Assembly (NCBI RefSeq): GCF_014041915.1
Contig: NZ_CP059472.1
Coordinates: 434,001 to 498,000, forward strand
Length of the DNA: 64,000 nt
Origin: Marnyiella aurantia
Lineage (GTDB): Bacteria; Bacteroidota; Bacteroidia; Flavobacteriales; Weeksellaceae
Direction: 5' to 3'
Both the position numbers and the translations under genes were made by a program. This document shows positions 27,600 to 36,995 of the stretch, piece after piece; position 1 is the stretch's first letter; every line of letters begins with the position of its first letter. Below the pieces are notes generated by a model. It did not search any database. It saw only the letters and a list, made by a program, of their open reading frames with translations, and had not been told where the DNA came from.

Positions 27600-27624
27600 A
27601 GAAAGACGCGAAATTTCGCGCCTT
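27600..27624 (-). terminator. Palindrome after fbp, probable terminator
   Basis: AAGACGCGAAATTTCGCGCCTT is nearly a perfect palindrome, followed on the minus strand by a T-rich stretch; it lies between fbp and menC. Confidence 0.5.
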
Positions 27625-27647
27625 CCAGTATTCATTAAATCAGTTTA

Positions 27648-28667
27648 TTAATCTTTTACCACATCAATGCGCATAAACTCTTCCGCTTTTTCCACCATTT
27701 CGGTATTACCGCAGAAGAAAGGCGTACGCTGGTGAAGCTCAGTTGGTTCAAGCTCCATAATACGGTTGAAACCGTCGGAGGCCTTGCCCCCGGCCTGCTC
27801 GGCCAGGAATGCCATTGGATTACATTCGTATAACAGACGAAGTTTACCCGTGGGCGCGTTTGCATAAGATGGATAGATATAAATCCCCCCCTTTATCATA
27901 TTCCTGTGGAAATCCGAAACCAAAGATCCGATATATCTGGAAGTGTACGGCCTGTCGCCCTCCATCATCTGGCAGTACTTCAGGTAATTTTTAACTCCCT
28001 GCGGAAATTTTGAATAGTTTCCTTCGTTTATAGAGTATATTTTTCCTTTCTCAGGAAATCTCATATTAGGATGGGAAAGGTAATACGTTCCCAGGCTCGG
28101 GTCCAGTGTAAATCCGTTCACGCCGTTTCCGGTAGTGTAGACGATCATTGTGGAAGAACCGTAAACCACATAACCAGCAGCTACCTGATCTACCCCTTTC
28201 TGAAGGAAATCTTCAAGCTGAACGGGAGTTCCCGGCTCAGTTACACGGCGATAGATGGAGAAAATGGTGCCTACTGAAACATTCACATCAATATTTGACG
28301 AACCGTCCAGAGGATCAATAAGAACAACGTATTTACTTAAATGTCCGTTTGGGCCACATTTAATATCAATGAAATCATCGCTTTCTTCAGAAGCAATTCC
28401 ACAAACCACCTCACGCTGAGACAAAGCAGTGATGAAGATGTCATTTGCCAGCACATCCAGTTTCTGCTGCTGTTCCCCCTGGATATTTGTCATACCTGCA
28501 TGACCAACTATATCTGCGATACCAGCCTTATTTACATCACGGTTCACCACTTTGGATGCAAGCCTGATGGCACTTAGAAGGCGGGAAAATTCGCCGGTGG
28601 AATACTGAAAATCGTCCTGCTTATCAATTATAAATTCGCCGAGGGTCTGTAATGCGTTTTCTGACAT
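27648..28667 (-). CDS. fbp: Fructose-1,6-bisphosphatase, class I
   Basis: Gluconeogenic phosphatase, 339 residues, cytoplasmic. The metal-binding active-site signature is [12 protein letters not shown], with the upstream catalytic Glu pair in [11 protein letters not shown]. The C-terminal [21 protein letters not shown] matches the family. It dephosphorylates fructose 1,6-bisphosphate using Mg2+. Divergent from aspartate kinase across a 210-base gap; menC follows on the same strand. Confidence 0.95.
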   Translation of the reverse strand: MSENALQTLGEFIIDKQDDFQYSTGEFSRLLSAIRLASKVVNRDVNKAGIADIVGHAGMTNIQGEQQQKLDVLANDIFITALSQREVVCGIASEESDDFIDIKCGPNGHLSKYVVLIDPLDGSSNIDVNVSVGTIFSIYRRVTEPGTPVQLEDFLQKGVDQVAAGYVVYGSSTMIVYTTGNGVNGFTLDPSLGTYYLSHPNMRFPEKGKIYSINEGNYSKFPQGVKNYLKYCQMMEGDRPYTSRYIGSLVSDFHRNMIKGGIYIYPSYANAPTGKLRLLYECNPMAFLAEQAGGKASDGFNRIMELEPTELHQRTPFFCGNTEMVEKAEEFMRIDVVKD

Positions 28668-28877
28668 TTGTGGGTTTTTGAGTTTGCAACAAATTTCGGA
28701 AATTTCTTTGAATATTAAAGGTATATCGCAGAAAATGATTCACCCTGATATGGATGGCCAGGCATAATCGGTGGTCATTTTCATTTTTCAGTCAAAAACA
28801 CTATTTTTGGAAATTATTTCCCCCACCTGCACACTACCACAATCCACAAATTATCCAACTGATTACCAGTATATTAA

Positions 28878-30116
28878 ATGAAAGTATTTAAATTTGGAGG
28901 CGCATCTGTAAAGGACGCAAACGGAGTTAGAAATGTTGCCACGGTCCTGAACAGTCAGGGCACAGATGCCTGTCTGCTGGTCGTATCAGCCATGGGTAAA
29001 ACAACAAACGCGCTTGAGAATGCCATCAGTTTATACTTTAATAAAGGTGATTACCACACGGCGGCAAATGCCGTTGCGAAAAACCATCTGGATACGGCAC
29101 GGGAGCTTTTTGAAGGTGATGCGGCAATTTTACAGGAACTGCAGGCGATTTTGATTGACTTGCTGGATTTTCTAAAAAAGAACAAATCGCCTGATTACAG
29201 TTATGTTTATGATCAGGTTGTAAGTACAGGCGAGCTACTGTCAAGCAAAATAGTAAGCGAATACCTCAATTCCTGTGGATATTCCAACAAATGGCTGGAC
29301 GCCCGCGAATTTATTAAAACAGACGGACTGTACCGGGAAGGTACCGTGAACTGGGAAACGACTGTAGACAATATACGGAGACTCGATAAAGATGAAAATT
29401 ATGTCACTCAGGGCTTTATAGGCTCAGATAACAATAATTTCACCACTACCCTGGGCCGTGAAGGTTCGGATTACAGTGCAGCCATTTTCGCATATGGACT
29501 GGATGCCGATGCACTGACCATCTGGAAGGATGTGCCGGGTGTAATGACCGGAGACCCGCGGAAATTCAGTGAAGTGCAGCTCCTGGACACTATTTCCTAT
29601 GAAGAGGCTATTGAAATGGCCTATTTCGGAGCGTCGGTAATTCATCCCAAGACACTGCAGCCACTCCAGAAAAAAAATATACCCTTTTATGTAAAATCAT
29701 TTCTTGAGCCGGAACAACCTGGAACAAAGGTGAGTAGTACCGCGGGCAGCAGCAAATTACCTTCTTTTATTCTTAAGGAAAATCAGCACCTGGCGCATAT
29801 TTCCACGCGTGACTTTTCCTTTATTGCCGAAGAACACATAAGTCAGATCTTTAATGTGCTGGCGAAACACAAAATAAAGGTATCCCTGATGCAGAATACG
29901 GCCATCTCCCTGGCCCTCTGCTTGGAAGACAAATACGGCAACCTTGAGGAATTCAACAAAGAACTGAGTGCTGAATTCAAAATAGATCTGCGCGGCGGCG
30001 TATCACTTTTCACCGTAAGGAATGTGGAGCAGAACGAAATAAACCGATACTGCGCGGACAGGCAGATACTTCTTGAACAGATTTCACGGAATACGGTTCA
30101 GATGGTGATTGAATAA
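28878..30116 (+). CDS. lysC: Aspartate kinase (monofunctional)
   Basis: First step of the aspartate pathway to lysine, threonine and methionine. The 412-residue protein opens with the ATP-site motif KVFKFGGASV, has the STGELLSSKI substrate loop, GREGSDYSAA and GVMTGDPR, then a C-terminal ACT-type regulatory region (about 310-412) with SLMQNTAIS. Unlike the bifunctional ThrA type, no homoserine dehydrogenase domain follows. It is 22 bases ahead of the acyltransferase gene. The symbol is by function; the isozyme class is not certain. Confidence 0.9.
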   Translation: MKVFKFGGASVKDANGVRNVATVLNSQGTDACLLVVSAMGKTTNALENAISLYFNKGDYHTAANAVAKNHLDTARELFEGDAAILQELQAILIDLLDFLKKNKSPDYSYVYDQVVSTGELLSSKIVSEYLNSCGYSNKWLDAREFIKTDGLYREGTVNWETTVDNIRRLDKDENYVTQGFIGSDNNNFTTTLGREGSDYSAAIFAYGLDADALTIWKDVPGVMTGDPRKFSEVQLLDTISYEEAIEMAYFGASVIHPKTLQPLQKKNIPFYVKSFLEPEQPGTKVSSTAGSSKLPSFILKENQHLAHISTRDFSFIAEEHISQIFNVLAKHKIKVSLMQNTAISLALCLEDKYGNLEEFNKELSAEFKIDLRGGVSLFTVRNVEQNEINRYCADRQILLEQISRNTVQMVIE

Positions 30117-30138
30117 CTAATAACCCATTCCAAAAAAC

Positions 30139-31989
30139 ATGAGCTTAATTTCCAGACAGGATTTAATAAATGCATCGGGCATGAACAGATTGGGTTTCAT
30201 TAAAAATCCACTGTCAGCAGCCATTATGCGCCTGACCAAAATTGATCGGGTGAACAACCTTTACGACAAAGTAAAAGATAAGCAGGGCAAGGAGTTTTTT
30301 GATGCTTTCGTACGCGAACGGAACCTTAAATACATTGTCTTTGCCGAAGATTTAGCGAAAATCCCGAAAACAGGACCCTTTATCCTCGTAGCCAATCATC
30401 CGCTGGGCGCCATAGACGGCATCCTGATGACCAAGATCCTGTCCGAAATCCGTCCCGATTTTAAGATCATGGGCAATTTCCTGCTGTCACGGATCAAACC
30501 TATGGAACCTTATGTGATATCGGTAAACCCCTTTGAAAAACGTAAAGAGCTTCACAGCAGCTCAGGCGGAATGCGGGAAACCCTGCGACATCTGGCTGAA
30601 GGCGGTTGTGTCGGGATATTTCCCGCCGGTGAAGTCTCCAACAAAAACAATCCTTTTGCCGAAATCCTGGATAAGGAATGGGAGAAGCCCGCCATTAAAC
30701 TCATACGCAAGGCGAAAGTTCCGGTCGTTCCAATGTACTTCCACGCTAAAAACAGCACTGTCTTTTACCGGCTGGCAAAGATGCACCCCAATTTGCAAAC
30801 TTTGTTGCTGCCATCGGAAATGATGCATCAGCGCGACAAGCCCATCCGTATGCGGATAGGAAAGCCTATTTCTGTAAAGGTAATAGACGAGCAGGAAGAT
30901 GCGGAGGAACTCGGCGAATTCCTGAAACGTAAGGTCTATATGCTTAAGTCCTATTATGAGCGACGGAAATCGCTGCCGGACATCCTGAAACTGCCCAATC
31001 TGAATATTAAGTTTCCGCTGCTGCTGAAGGAGGAAAACATTATTCAGAATATCATAGACGAAACTCCGACTGAAGATATCGTAAAGGAGATTGAAACGCT
31101 GCGCGCCAACGACAAGATGTTCTTCAGTAACGGTAATTACGAGGTCTATTTTGCCGGCTATGACGAAATCCCGTCCATTATGCGTGAGATAGGCCGCCAG
31201 CGCGAGCTTACCTTTCGGGCTATTGGCGAAGGCTGCAACCTCCCTTATGACCTGGACGAATTCGACCAGCATTACTATCACCTTTTCCTTTGGGACAGTG
31301 AGGCGAAGAAAATCGCGGGTGCTTACCGCATGGGTCTGGGCCGGGAAATAATGAAAAAACATGGTGTGGGAGGCTTCTACACCAATTCCCTATTTGAATT
31401 TGACCAGGAAATCCATCCTTTCTTCCGCAAGGTCATAGAAATGGGTCGCGCCTACATCCTGCAGGAGTATCAGATGAAGCCGCTACCCCTCTTCCTGCTT
31501 TGGCGGGGTATCGTGCATGTTTGTCTGCGCAATCCGGACCATAAGTTCCTGATGGGCGGTGTAAGCATCTCCGACAAGTTCTCCGATTTCTCGAAATCGC
31601 TGATCATAGAATTTATGCGCTCCAATTATTACGACTCTGCGGTGGCACAGTACATACATCCCAAGCATGAGTTCAAGATCAAGCTGAGGGACCGCGACAA
31701 GCACCTTTTTCTGGACGAAGTGGAATCGGACCTTAATAAGCTGGACAAAATAATCGATGACCTGGAACCGGAGCTCAGGCTTCCTGTCCTGATTAAGAAA
31801 TATATCAAGCAAAATGCGAAAGTTGTGGCCTTCAATGTGGACCCAAATTTCAATGATGCCATAGACGGACTCATGTATATCCGCATCAGCGACCTTCCGG
31901 CCAGTACCATAAAGCCGGTTTTGGAAGAGATGAGCGAAGAAATGCGCAAGGAGCAGGAAAATAATAAAACTGAGAATCAGGCACTTTAG
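30139..31989 (+). CDS. Bifunctional acyltransferase (PlsC domain + GNAT), GlsF/OlsF-like
   Basis: Two fused acyltransferases, 616 residues. The N-terminal PlsC-like domain (about 60-270) has NHPLGAIDG, an H-x5-D variant of the usual H-x4-D active site, and FPAGEVS. The C-terminal domain (about 330-580) is the hemolysin/GNAT type that N-acylates amino acids (FRAIGEGCNLPYD, YRMGLGREI). This order matches OlsF of Serratia and its Bacteroidetes relatives that make ornithine or glycine aminolipids by N- then O-acylation. Which amino acid is used is not visible. Membrane-associated, probably co-transcribed with aspartate kinase. Confidence 0.85.
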   Translation: MSLISRQDLINASGMNRLGFIKNPLSAAIMRLTKIDRVNNLYDKVKDKQGKEFFDAFVRERNLKYIVFAEDLAKIPKTGPFILVANHPLGAIDGILMTKILSEIRPDFKIMGNFLLSRIKPMEPYVISVNPFEKRKELHSSSGGMRETLRHLAEGGCVGIFPAGEVSNKNNPFAEILDKEWEKPAIKLIRKAKVPVVPMYFHAKNSTVFYRLAKMHPNLQTLLLPSEMMHQRDKPIRMRIGKPISVKVIDEQEDAEELGEFLKRKVYMLKSYYERRKSLPDILKLPNLNIKFPLLLKEENIIQNIIDETPTEDIVKEIETLRANDKMFFSNGNYEVYFAGYDEIPSIMREIGRQRELTFRAIGEGCNLPYDLDEFDQHYYHLFLWDSEAKKIAGAYRMGLGREIMKKHGVGGFYTNSLFEFDQEIHPFFRKVIEMGRAYILQEYQMKPLPLFLLWRGIVHVCLRNPDHKFLMGGVSISDKFSDFSKSLIIEFMRSNYYDSAVAQYIHPKHEFKIKLRDRDKHLFLDEVESDLNKLDKIIDDLEPELRLPVLIKKYIKQNAKVVAFNVDPNFNDAIDGLMYIRISDLPASTIKPVLEEMSEEMRKEQENNKTENQAL

Positions 31990-32018
31990 AAAAAACATGA
32001 TAAAAAGCGCGAAAATAC

Positions 32019-32049
32019 TTGCGCCGCATGGAAAAAGATTCTATTTTTG
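32019..32049 (+). promoter_or_regulatory. Predicted promoter of tRNA-Phe
   Basis: TTG at 32019-32021 and TATTTTTG at 32042-32049 (exact TANNTTTG), 20 bases apart, 26 bases before the tRNA. Confidence 0.65.
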
Positions 32050-32075
32050 CAGCACTTAAAACAACAGAAGTTAAC

Positions 32076-32148
32076 GGTTTCTTAGCTCAGTTGGTAGAGC
32101 AATGGATTGAAAATCCATGTGTCCCTGGTTCGATCCCTGGAGAAACCA
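32076..32148 (+). tRNA. tRNA-Phe (GAA)
   Basis: A 73-base cloverleaf: acceptor GGTTTCT with AGAAACC, D-arm GCTC/GAGC around AGTTGGTA, anticodon stem ATGGA/TCCAT with loop TTGAAAA giving anticodon GAA, five-base variable loop, and T-loop TTCGATC. The T-stem reads CCTGG on both sides, leaving a U-U mismatch in the middle. CCA is not encoded. A strong terminator follows immediately, then the McrBC island. Confidence 0.93.
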
Positions 32149-32157
32149 CTTTAAATC

Positions 32158-32191
32158 AATCACTTACAATTAATTTTGTAGGTGATTTTTT
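32158..32191. terminator. Terminator after tRNA-Phe, also facing mcrC
   Basis: A 12-bp stem, AATCACTTACAA (32158-32169) with TTGTAGGTGATT (32176-32187), loop TTAATT, followed by six Ts on the plus strand. Confidence 0.85.
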
Positions 32192-32346
32192 GTATTAGGA
32201 GGATTTTGAAAAATTCTTGCCAACTGTGCTAGGATAGCTCGTGCTTTACTTGGTGTAAGACGCGTAGGATAATACGGAACCTTACGGTTTGAAATAAAAA
32301 AATAAAGCTGTATTTGATTGACCGTAATGGTGGAGTTTACTTCAAA
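32170..32346 (-). pseudogene. Start-less open frame at the island edge (possible gene remnant)
   Basis: On the minus strand, just past mcrC and overlapping its last codons, a 58-codon stop-free frame reads a protein-like sequence including VPYYPTRLTPSKARAILAQ, ending in a TAA inside the terminator loop. It has no ATG, GTG or TTG near its beginning, so it cannot be an intact gene as it stands. It could be the tail of a gene replaced when mcrBC arrived. I do not recognise the family. Confidence 0.3.
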
Positions 32347-33596
32347 TCAAACTTTAAAAATATTTCATCTGACAATAATCTAGTATCCGTATATACGCCA
32401 TCGTTAACGACCGATAGAAATCCTACTTTGCAATAGTTTTCTACGGCTATAAAGCCATCTTCCAACTCAAGGTATGGTTCATGGTAATATCGTCCGAATT
32501 TGGAGTCTTTCTGACCGACATAAGGATACAATAGAATACTTTTAGTAGCTTTCCAGTGCAGGTTGTAGGCAAACATTTGTTTTAGATCATCATCTGCGGG
32601 ATTGTTACTGTCCACAATTTTCCATTTGGTATCTATAACATAGGTTTGCATGCTACTGAGATCTCTGATTACTATATCGGGCCTAATGGTTTTATGCTCC
32701 CAAAATTTATCCTGTGCCTGTGCATTGATTTCATAATAATCGGAATCAGTATGTTTCCGTAAAATACGATATACGTACTCCTCCCACAGCTTATTCATAT
32801 CAAACAGTAGGGAAAGCATCTGCTCTTCACCTGAATTTAGATTGGGAGAATAATTCAAAATTAACATCTTAGAAATATCCAGCGATCGCTTATAAGACTG
32901 GGTTTTTCGATCCAGCTTCAGGTCGTGAAATTGTTTTGCCGTGAAACTCTTTCTTTCATAATCGCTAAATTCATATAACAACCTTTTTACCTTGTCACTA
33001 AGATTGGTATTTACCAATGAATCGACTATTGAGAGAGCCTGAAAGATGATCTGATGAATTTGATGATCTTTATCGTAGACCTGATGCTCACAATAAAACT
33101 TTTCCTTGTGAATTAAATTTTTCTGTATATCTCTAGAAAAAACCAATTTTCCTTTTAGTGCCAGCTGATTGTTTTGTATGCGCCTGTATTTTTTAATTAA
33201 ACCTTTCTTCACCAACTGTTCAACTTCCGTAAGGAAAATTTCAAAGTAAACATCAAGGATAGAATTATTCTTTCTTTTCAACCCTGTTTCAGATACGGTA
33301 TCCACCTGAATCTTTTTGCAGACCCTGAGCATATTTAGCAACACACTTTGCCAAAGTTGTTTGTTCGGATATTCTGAACTGTCGGCTTTCGGGAGAATCT
33401 CTATCGTTAACCCATCTACCTGTAAAACGCCAACATAACTATTGAACTGAACGCCATTAAAAATAGGAGTGAAATACTTATTACCATTCCTCTCATTGAA
33501 TTTCACAAGTGAAGTAAGGTGATTCTGAGAAAAACCCCCTTCACCAATTCTTAGCTTTTGGTATTCAAATACCTGCAGGAAATTCTTGCGATCCAT
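32337..33596 (-). CDS. mcrC: McrC, nuclease subunit of McrBC restriction system
   Basis: Partner of the McrB motor, 419 residues from ATG 33596, which lies four bases after the mcrB stop (an in-frame start at 33644 would overlap mcrB by 44 bases and is less likely). The C-terminal PD-(D/E)xK nuclease is visible as IRPDIVIRD, then VIDTKWKI, then QMFAYN. The N-terminal part (1-250) is the McrB-stimulating arm region with YVGVLQVDGLTIEILPK, shared by McrC proteins. It cleaves DNA carrying modified cytosine once McrB has translocated. Known from the family. Confidence 0.9.
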   Translation of the reverse strand: MDRKNFLQVFEYQKLRIGEGGFSQNHLTSLVKFNERNGNKYFTPIFNGVQFNSYVGVLQVDGLTIEILPKADSSEYPNKQLWQSVLLNMLRVCKKIQVDTVSETGLKRKNNSILDVYFEIFLTEVEQLVKKGLIKKYRRIQNNQLALKGKLVFSRDIQKNLIHKEKFYCEHQVYDKDHQIHQIIFQALSIVDSLVNTNLSDKVKRLLYEFSDYERKSFTAKQFHDLKLDRKTQSYKRSLDISKMLILNYSPNLNSGEEQMLSLLFDMNKLWEEYVYRILRKHTDSDYYEINAQAQDKFWEHKTIRPDIVIRDLSSMQTYVIDTKWKIVDSNNPADDDLKQMFAYNLHWKATKSILLYPYVGQKDSKFGRYYHEPYLELEDGFIAVENYCKVGFLSVVNDGVYTDTRLLSDEIFLKFDLK

Positions 33597-33600
33597 TAGA

Positions 33601-36483
33601 TTATTCTGCGTTGTCCTGATATATTGATATAAAATCTGAGACACTTAATGTATCAACATCAGCGAAGGTGTAGATCTTTTTTTCTGTAAGAAACTCAACA
33701 TCATCGTATCCTTTAAATTTTGCAAGTATCTTCTTGTTATCCTGTGTACTTGAAGAAAATACAAAACGATCTCCCAACACCAAGCCTATCTTTCCGAAGT
33801 CTCCGTAGAAGTACTCTTCCAACAGTGGTATAATTTTGTTTTTAAAGGTCCTTTTAAGCTCCTCTACTGTATTAACCCCAATAAAATAAGAATGGCCTAT
33901 TTGGTGATCTTTATCTACTAAGAGTTCGATACGTTTATTGATGGTTTCAAGCAAAACAATCAAATCAATATTGGTATTTGGAATTTTGCCAGAGTATTCA
34001 TGTCCATACACTAAAACTTGCGGATCAGATTTCATTTCAGTAAAAGAAAATCTGCGTCTTAAGGCAGTATCCAGACTTTCAACACTACGGTCTGCAGTAT
34101 TCATGGTACCCAGAAGGTACAAGTTAGGTGGTACTCCAAAACCTTCCTTACTGTAAGGTAGAGTTACTTCTATAGACTCCCTACTCCCCAAGCGTTTATC
34201 ATCTTCAATAAGTGTGATCAGTTCACCGAAAATTGAAGAGATATTCCCGCGGTTTATTTCATCCATGATAAGCACAAAGCGGTCAAGACTTTTTGATGAA
34301 CTGGAATCGTTAGTGTACGAAATAAGTTTATCAATTATGGATGGGTAATAAATCCCCAGACCCTGATGTGAATAAACTCTTTCGCCATAAAACAGTTCCT
34401 TCATTGTTTTAAAACTTAAGGTATGACCAGTACCTCCGCTCGACTTTCTAAATCTTAAGTTTTTCTCATTAAAAGAAATGATGGTGAAATCACTACCCTG
34501 AGTTTTTAGTGGAAATTTAATAGAATTATCTTCTTCCCATTCACTTTTTAATCTCAGGAGTGCATCCTCAAATGGAATACTATTCTGTCGGGCAGACTGG
34601 GCGTTCAACCAATTATCCTGCGCCTTAGACGCAATTTTTGTAAATATTCCATCTTCCACCTCATACAAGACTTTGTTATCAACTGTCTTTGGCTTAATTC
34701 CCTCTATAAAGTCCTCATAACCCATGCTTTGATGGAAGGTGGTAAACCTAATCTGATTTCCATTGGAGTAATGGTCATATAGTCGCAGAATTTCGTCCCG
34801 ATCATCTTTAGTATTTCCAAACATACGATCTTCAATAATTTCAACCGCAAGTTTTTTAGTTGAATATGTCTTCCCTGATCCTGGGCAGCCGAAGAGAATT
34901 TGATTGAGAGGATAATTCATTGTAGTTGTCTGTAGATTTGAGATTCGTATAAGTTCCTCGTATTGTTCTCTCGTAGCAGAGAAATTGGTTCCTTGATTTC
35001 CACCCTTAAGTGAATTTAATTTATTGTTTTCCCTTATTATTTTTGACAAAACAGGATTCTTTGCAAAATTGTGAGTAATAATTATGTCAACACGATCTTC
35101 ATTAGGGTCATATGCACTCTTGTAATACTTAAGCTCCTCTTCTATGACGGGGTTTTTACCTACACTTGAGGTAACTTCTCCTAATCCATAAACTCCTGAA
35201 TTGTTACCACTAAGCCATAGTATTATCTTATCACCAACTTTAATCTTATCCTTATGTGCTGCTACTTTCCAACTTGTGATAGAGGAATCGGTTAACGCAC
35301 TCACAACGTCATAATAGTCGGGATTTCCTTGGAATAGCCAATAATTTTCACCTTTATTAGAATAAGGTGAAAATTCTCCCCCGATGACTTTAGATCGAAA
35401 ATCCTTATCAAATGCCAATCTTTCGATAAAACCATCATTATTCTTTAAGTAGCCCGATCGGATAGTTTTATTAAAAACTTCAACTATTGCTCGATCTATA
35501 CCTTTCTTATGTTTTTCAAGTAGCTTTGTATCCGTAATATGGTTAAGAAAGGAATTTTCTGAACTTTGAAATTTTTCTGAATGTATTCCAAACATTCCTT
35601 CTCCTATAACCTTAAAAGTTTCTCCATGAGTTGACGATTTGAGAGACCATACATATTTCTGGCCCACTATAAAATTGATTTGTTTATCAGAACAACTAAA
35701 CACACACTTTTGCGTCCCTTGGATTATTCCGTGTTCAATAATCAACTGATCTAGATAATTGAAATAAGCTATTAAATTGCCTTTACTGAAAGGTTGCAGA
35801 ACGTCATTATACAAACCTGTTAAGTCACTTCGGTAATTAACAAAAAGTATATTTTGAATCATTAAATTCATGTCATCCCACTGAGGTTGCTTATAGTAAG
35901 ATCTATATATCTTCGCAAAGTCAGCGCGCTCTGATATGACCTTGCGAAACACTGGCAGTAATGAATAGTATGTTAAAAGAAATCCATTTTGAGATGTACT
36001 ATTATTTATTTTAAATTCTTTGCTGAATCGTTTGAAGAAGGAATATTTGTATAAACTGTATTTCTCAGGATATCGGAAGCTGAGATAAGCGCTGAGTGTC
36101 CTTTCATCTTGTTGAGCATTAAAATTCTCTTTTTGAAGAACCTGCCGCATTTTAACCAAAATCTGATCGGAGGCTATTTGAAAATTTAATATTCGGCTAT
36201 CTATTGGTAGACGTTCATCATATAAGCTATCAAACATTTCACGTACTTCCTCTGGAAATTCTTTTGCAGTCTTGTATATGAAATCCCAGGAATTCTGGTA
36301 TAAGAGATTGCCTGCACGACTAAAAGAAGTTTTGATCATTTCGGCAAAATTTGGATCTTCCAAATTCCAATTCTCCTGAAAATAGTTTATCGCATCATAT
36401 TTATATAACTCATTCGGTTCTCCAACTACACTTATAATTGTAAGGTACCGATCTACCAGGCTGTGAATTACTACTTCATTCAT
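33601..36483 (-). CDS. mcrB: McrB-like AAA+ GTPase with EVE modified-base reader domain
   Basis: A 960-residue motor and recognition subunit. Residues 1-370 are of unknown fold; 380-514 match an EVE domain (NYWLFQGNP, KVAAHKDKIKVGDK, ILWLSGNNSGVYGLGEV), a PUA-like reader of modified bases. The AAA+ motor follows: Walker A GCPGSGKT (532-539), Walker B VLIMDEINRG, and the McrB hallmark TMNTADRS. E. coli McrB instead uses a different N-terminal reader, so this is the EVE-bearing variant widespread in bacteria. Together with McrC it should restrict modified phage DNA. Two small genes lead the operon. Confidence 0.9.
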   Translation of the reverse strand: MNEVVIHSLVDRYLTIISVVGEPNELYKYDAINYFQENWNLEDPNFAEMIKTSFSRAGNLLYQNSWDFIYKTAKEFPEEVREMFDSLYDERLPIDSRILNFQIASDQILVKMRQVLQKENFNAQQDERTLSAYLSFRYPEKYSLYKYSFFKRFSKEFKINNSTSQNGFLLTYYSLLPVFRKVISERADFAKIYRSYYKQPQWDDMNLMIQNILFVNYRSDLTGLYNDVLQPFSKGNLIAYFNYLDQLIIEHGIIQGTQKCVFSCSDKQINFIVGQKYVWSLKSSTHGETFKVIGEGMFGIHSEKFQSSENSFLNHITDTKLLEKHKKGIDRAIVEVFNKTIRSGYLKNNDGFIERLAFDKDFRSKVIGGEFSPYSNKGENYWLFQGNPDYYDVVSALTDSSITSWKVAAHKDKIKVGDKIILWLSGNNSGVYGLGEVTSSVGKNPVIEEELKYYKSAYDPNEDRVDIIITHNFAKNPVLSKIIRENNKLNSLKGGNQGTNFSATREQYEELIRISNLQTTTMNYPLNQILFGCPGSGKTYSTKKLAVEIIEDRMFGNTKDDRDEILRLYDHYSNGNQIRFTTFHQSMGYEDFIEGIKPKTVDNKVLYEVEDGIFTKIASKAQDNWLNAQSARQNSIPFEDALLRLKSEWEEDNSIKFPLKTQGSDFTIISFNEKNLRFRKSSGGTGHTLSFKTMKELFYGERVYSHQGLGIYYPSIIDKLISYTNDSSSSKSLDRFVLIMDEINRGNISSIFGELITLIEDDKRLGSRESIEVTLPYSKEGFGVPPNLYLLGTMNTADRSVESLDTALRRRFSFTEMKSDPQVLVYGHEYSGKIPNTNIDLIVLLETINKRIELLVDKDHQIGHSYFIGVNTVEELKRTFKNKIIPLLEEYFYGDFGKIGLVLGDRFVFSSSTQDNKKILAKFKGYDDVEFLTEKKIYTFADVDTLSVSDFISIYQDNAE

Positions 36484-36491
36484 TGAGATTG

Positions 36492-36995
36492 TTATTGTTT
36501 AGGCACATAAATACCCCCAGTGCCGTTCAGAACTTTATCATTTAGATCTTTGCCAAAATTGTTTTTCGATATCTGGGATAACTCAGTAAAAAGCTTTTTA
36601 AACTCCTCTGAGGTTCTGTCAAGTTTGTTAAAATATTTTGCTAAGACTTTTTGTGTCACTCCACCTGTCCCTGAGGAATCATAAGAACCTATAGTGGAAT
36701 TTTTATATCCTAAGAACTTACTTGGAGCAAATAAACCTTCTTCTGGCCAATAATACCAGTGAAAAAATGACCTGTAATACTGCAGGACCCGTGATGGTTC
36801 CAAATTATCTATTTCCTGAAATGATCTGAAGTTTTCAATAATGTCGTTCCATGACTCAACAACTTTATTTTCATTGTATAGGATCTCATCCCTTCTATAA
36901 ACAAACATTTCAGATTGGTAAAGCATTTCAAATTTGTTACTAAGGATCTCATTTTCTATCAACGGCTGCCACTGTTCCAGAATATAGGTCCACAT
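36492..36995 (-). CDS. Unknown protein encoded ahead of mcrB
   Basis: A 167-residue protein ending nine bases before the mcrB start, so surely in the same operon. It is aromatic-rich in the middle (YYRSFFHWYYWPEEGLF) with a GYKNSTIGSYDSSGTGG loop and a helical C-terminus; no catalytic motif is recognised. Its start codon lies inside the preceding 86-residue frame (37-base overlap), so the two may be translationally coupled or may be one gene split by a frameshift. A role as accessory or specificity factor of McrBC is suggested only by position. Confidence 0.65.
   Translation of the reverse strand: MWTYILEQWQPLIENEILSNKFEMLYQSEMFVYRRDEILYNENKVVESWNDIIENFRSFQEIDNLEPSRVLQYYRSFFHWYYWPEEGLFAPSKFLGYKNSTIGSYDSSGTGGVTQKVLAKYFNKLDRTSEEFKKLFTELSQISKNNFGKDLNDKVLNGTGGIYVPKQ

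Noticed and set aside
30562..31362. 266-codon minus-strand frame
   Set aside because: Antisense shadow of the bifunctional acyltransferase gene.
33597..33644. Longer mcrC start overlapping mcrB by 44 bases
   Set aside because: ATG 33596 lies four bases after the mcrB stop and gives the usual McrC N-terminus.
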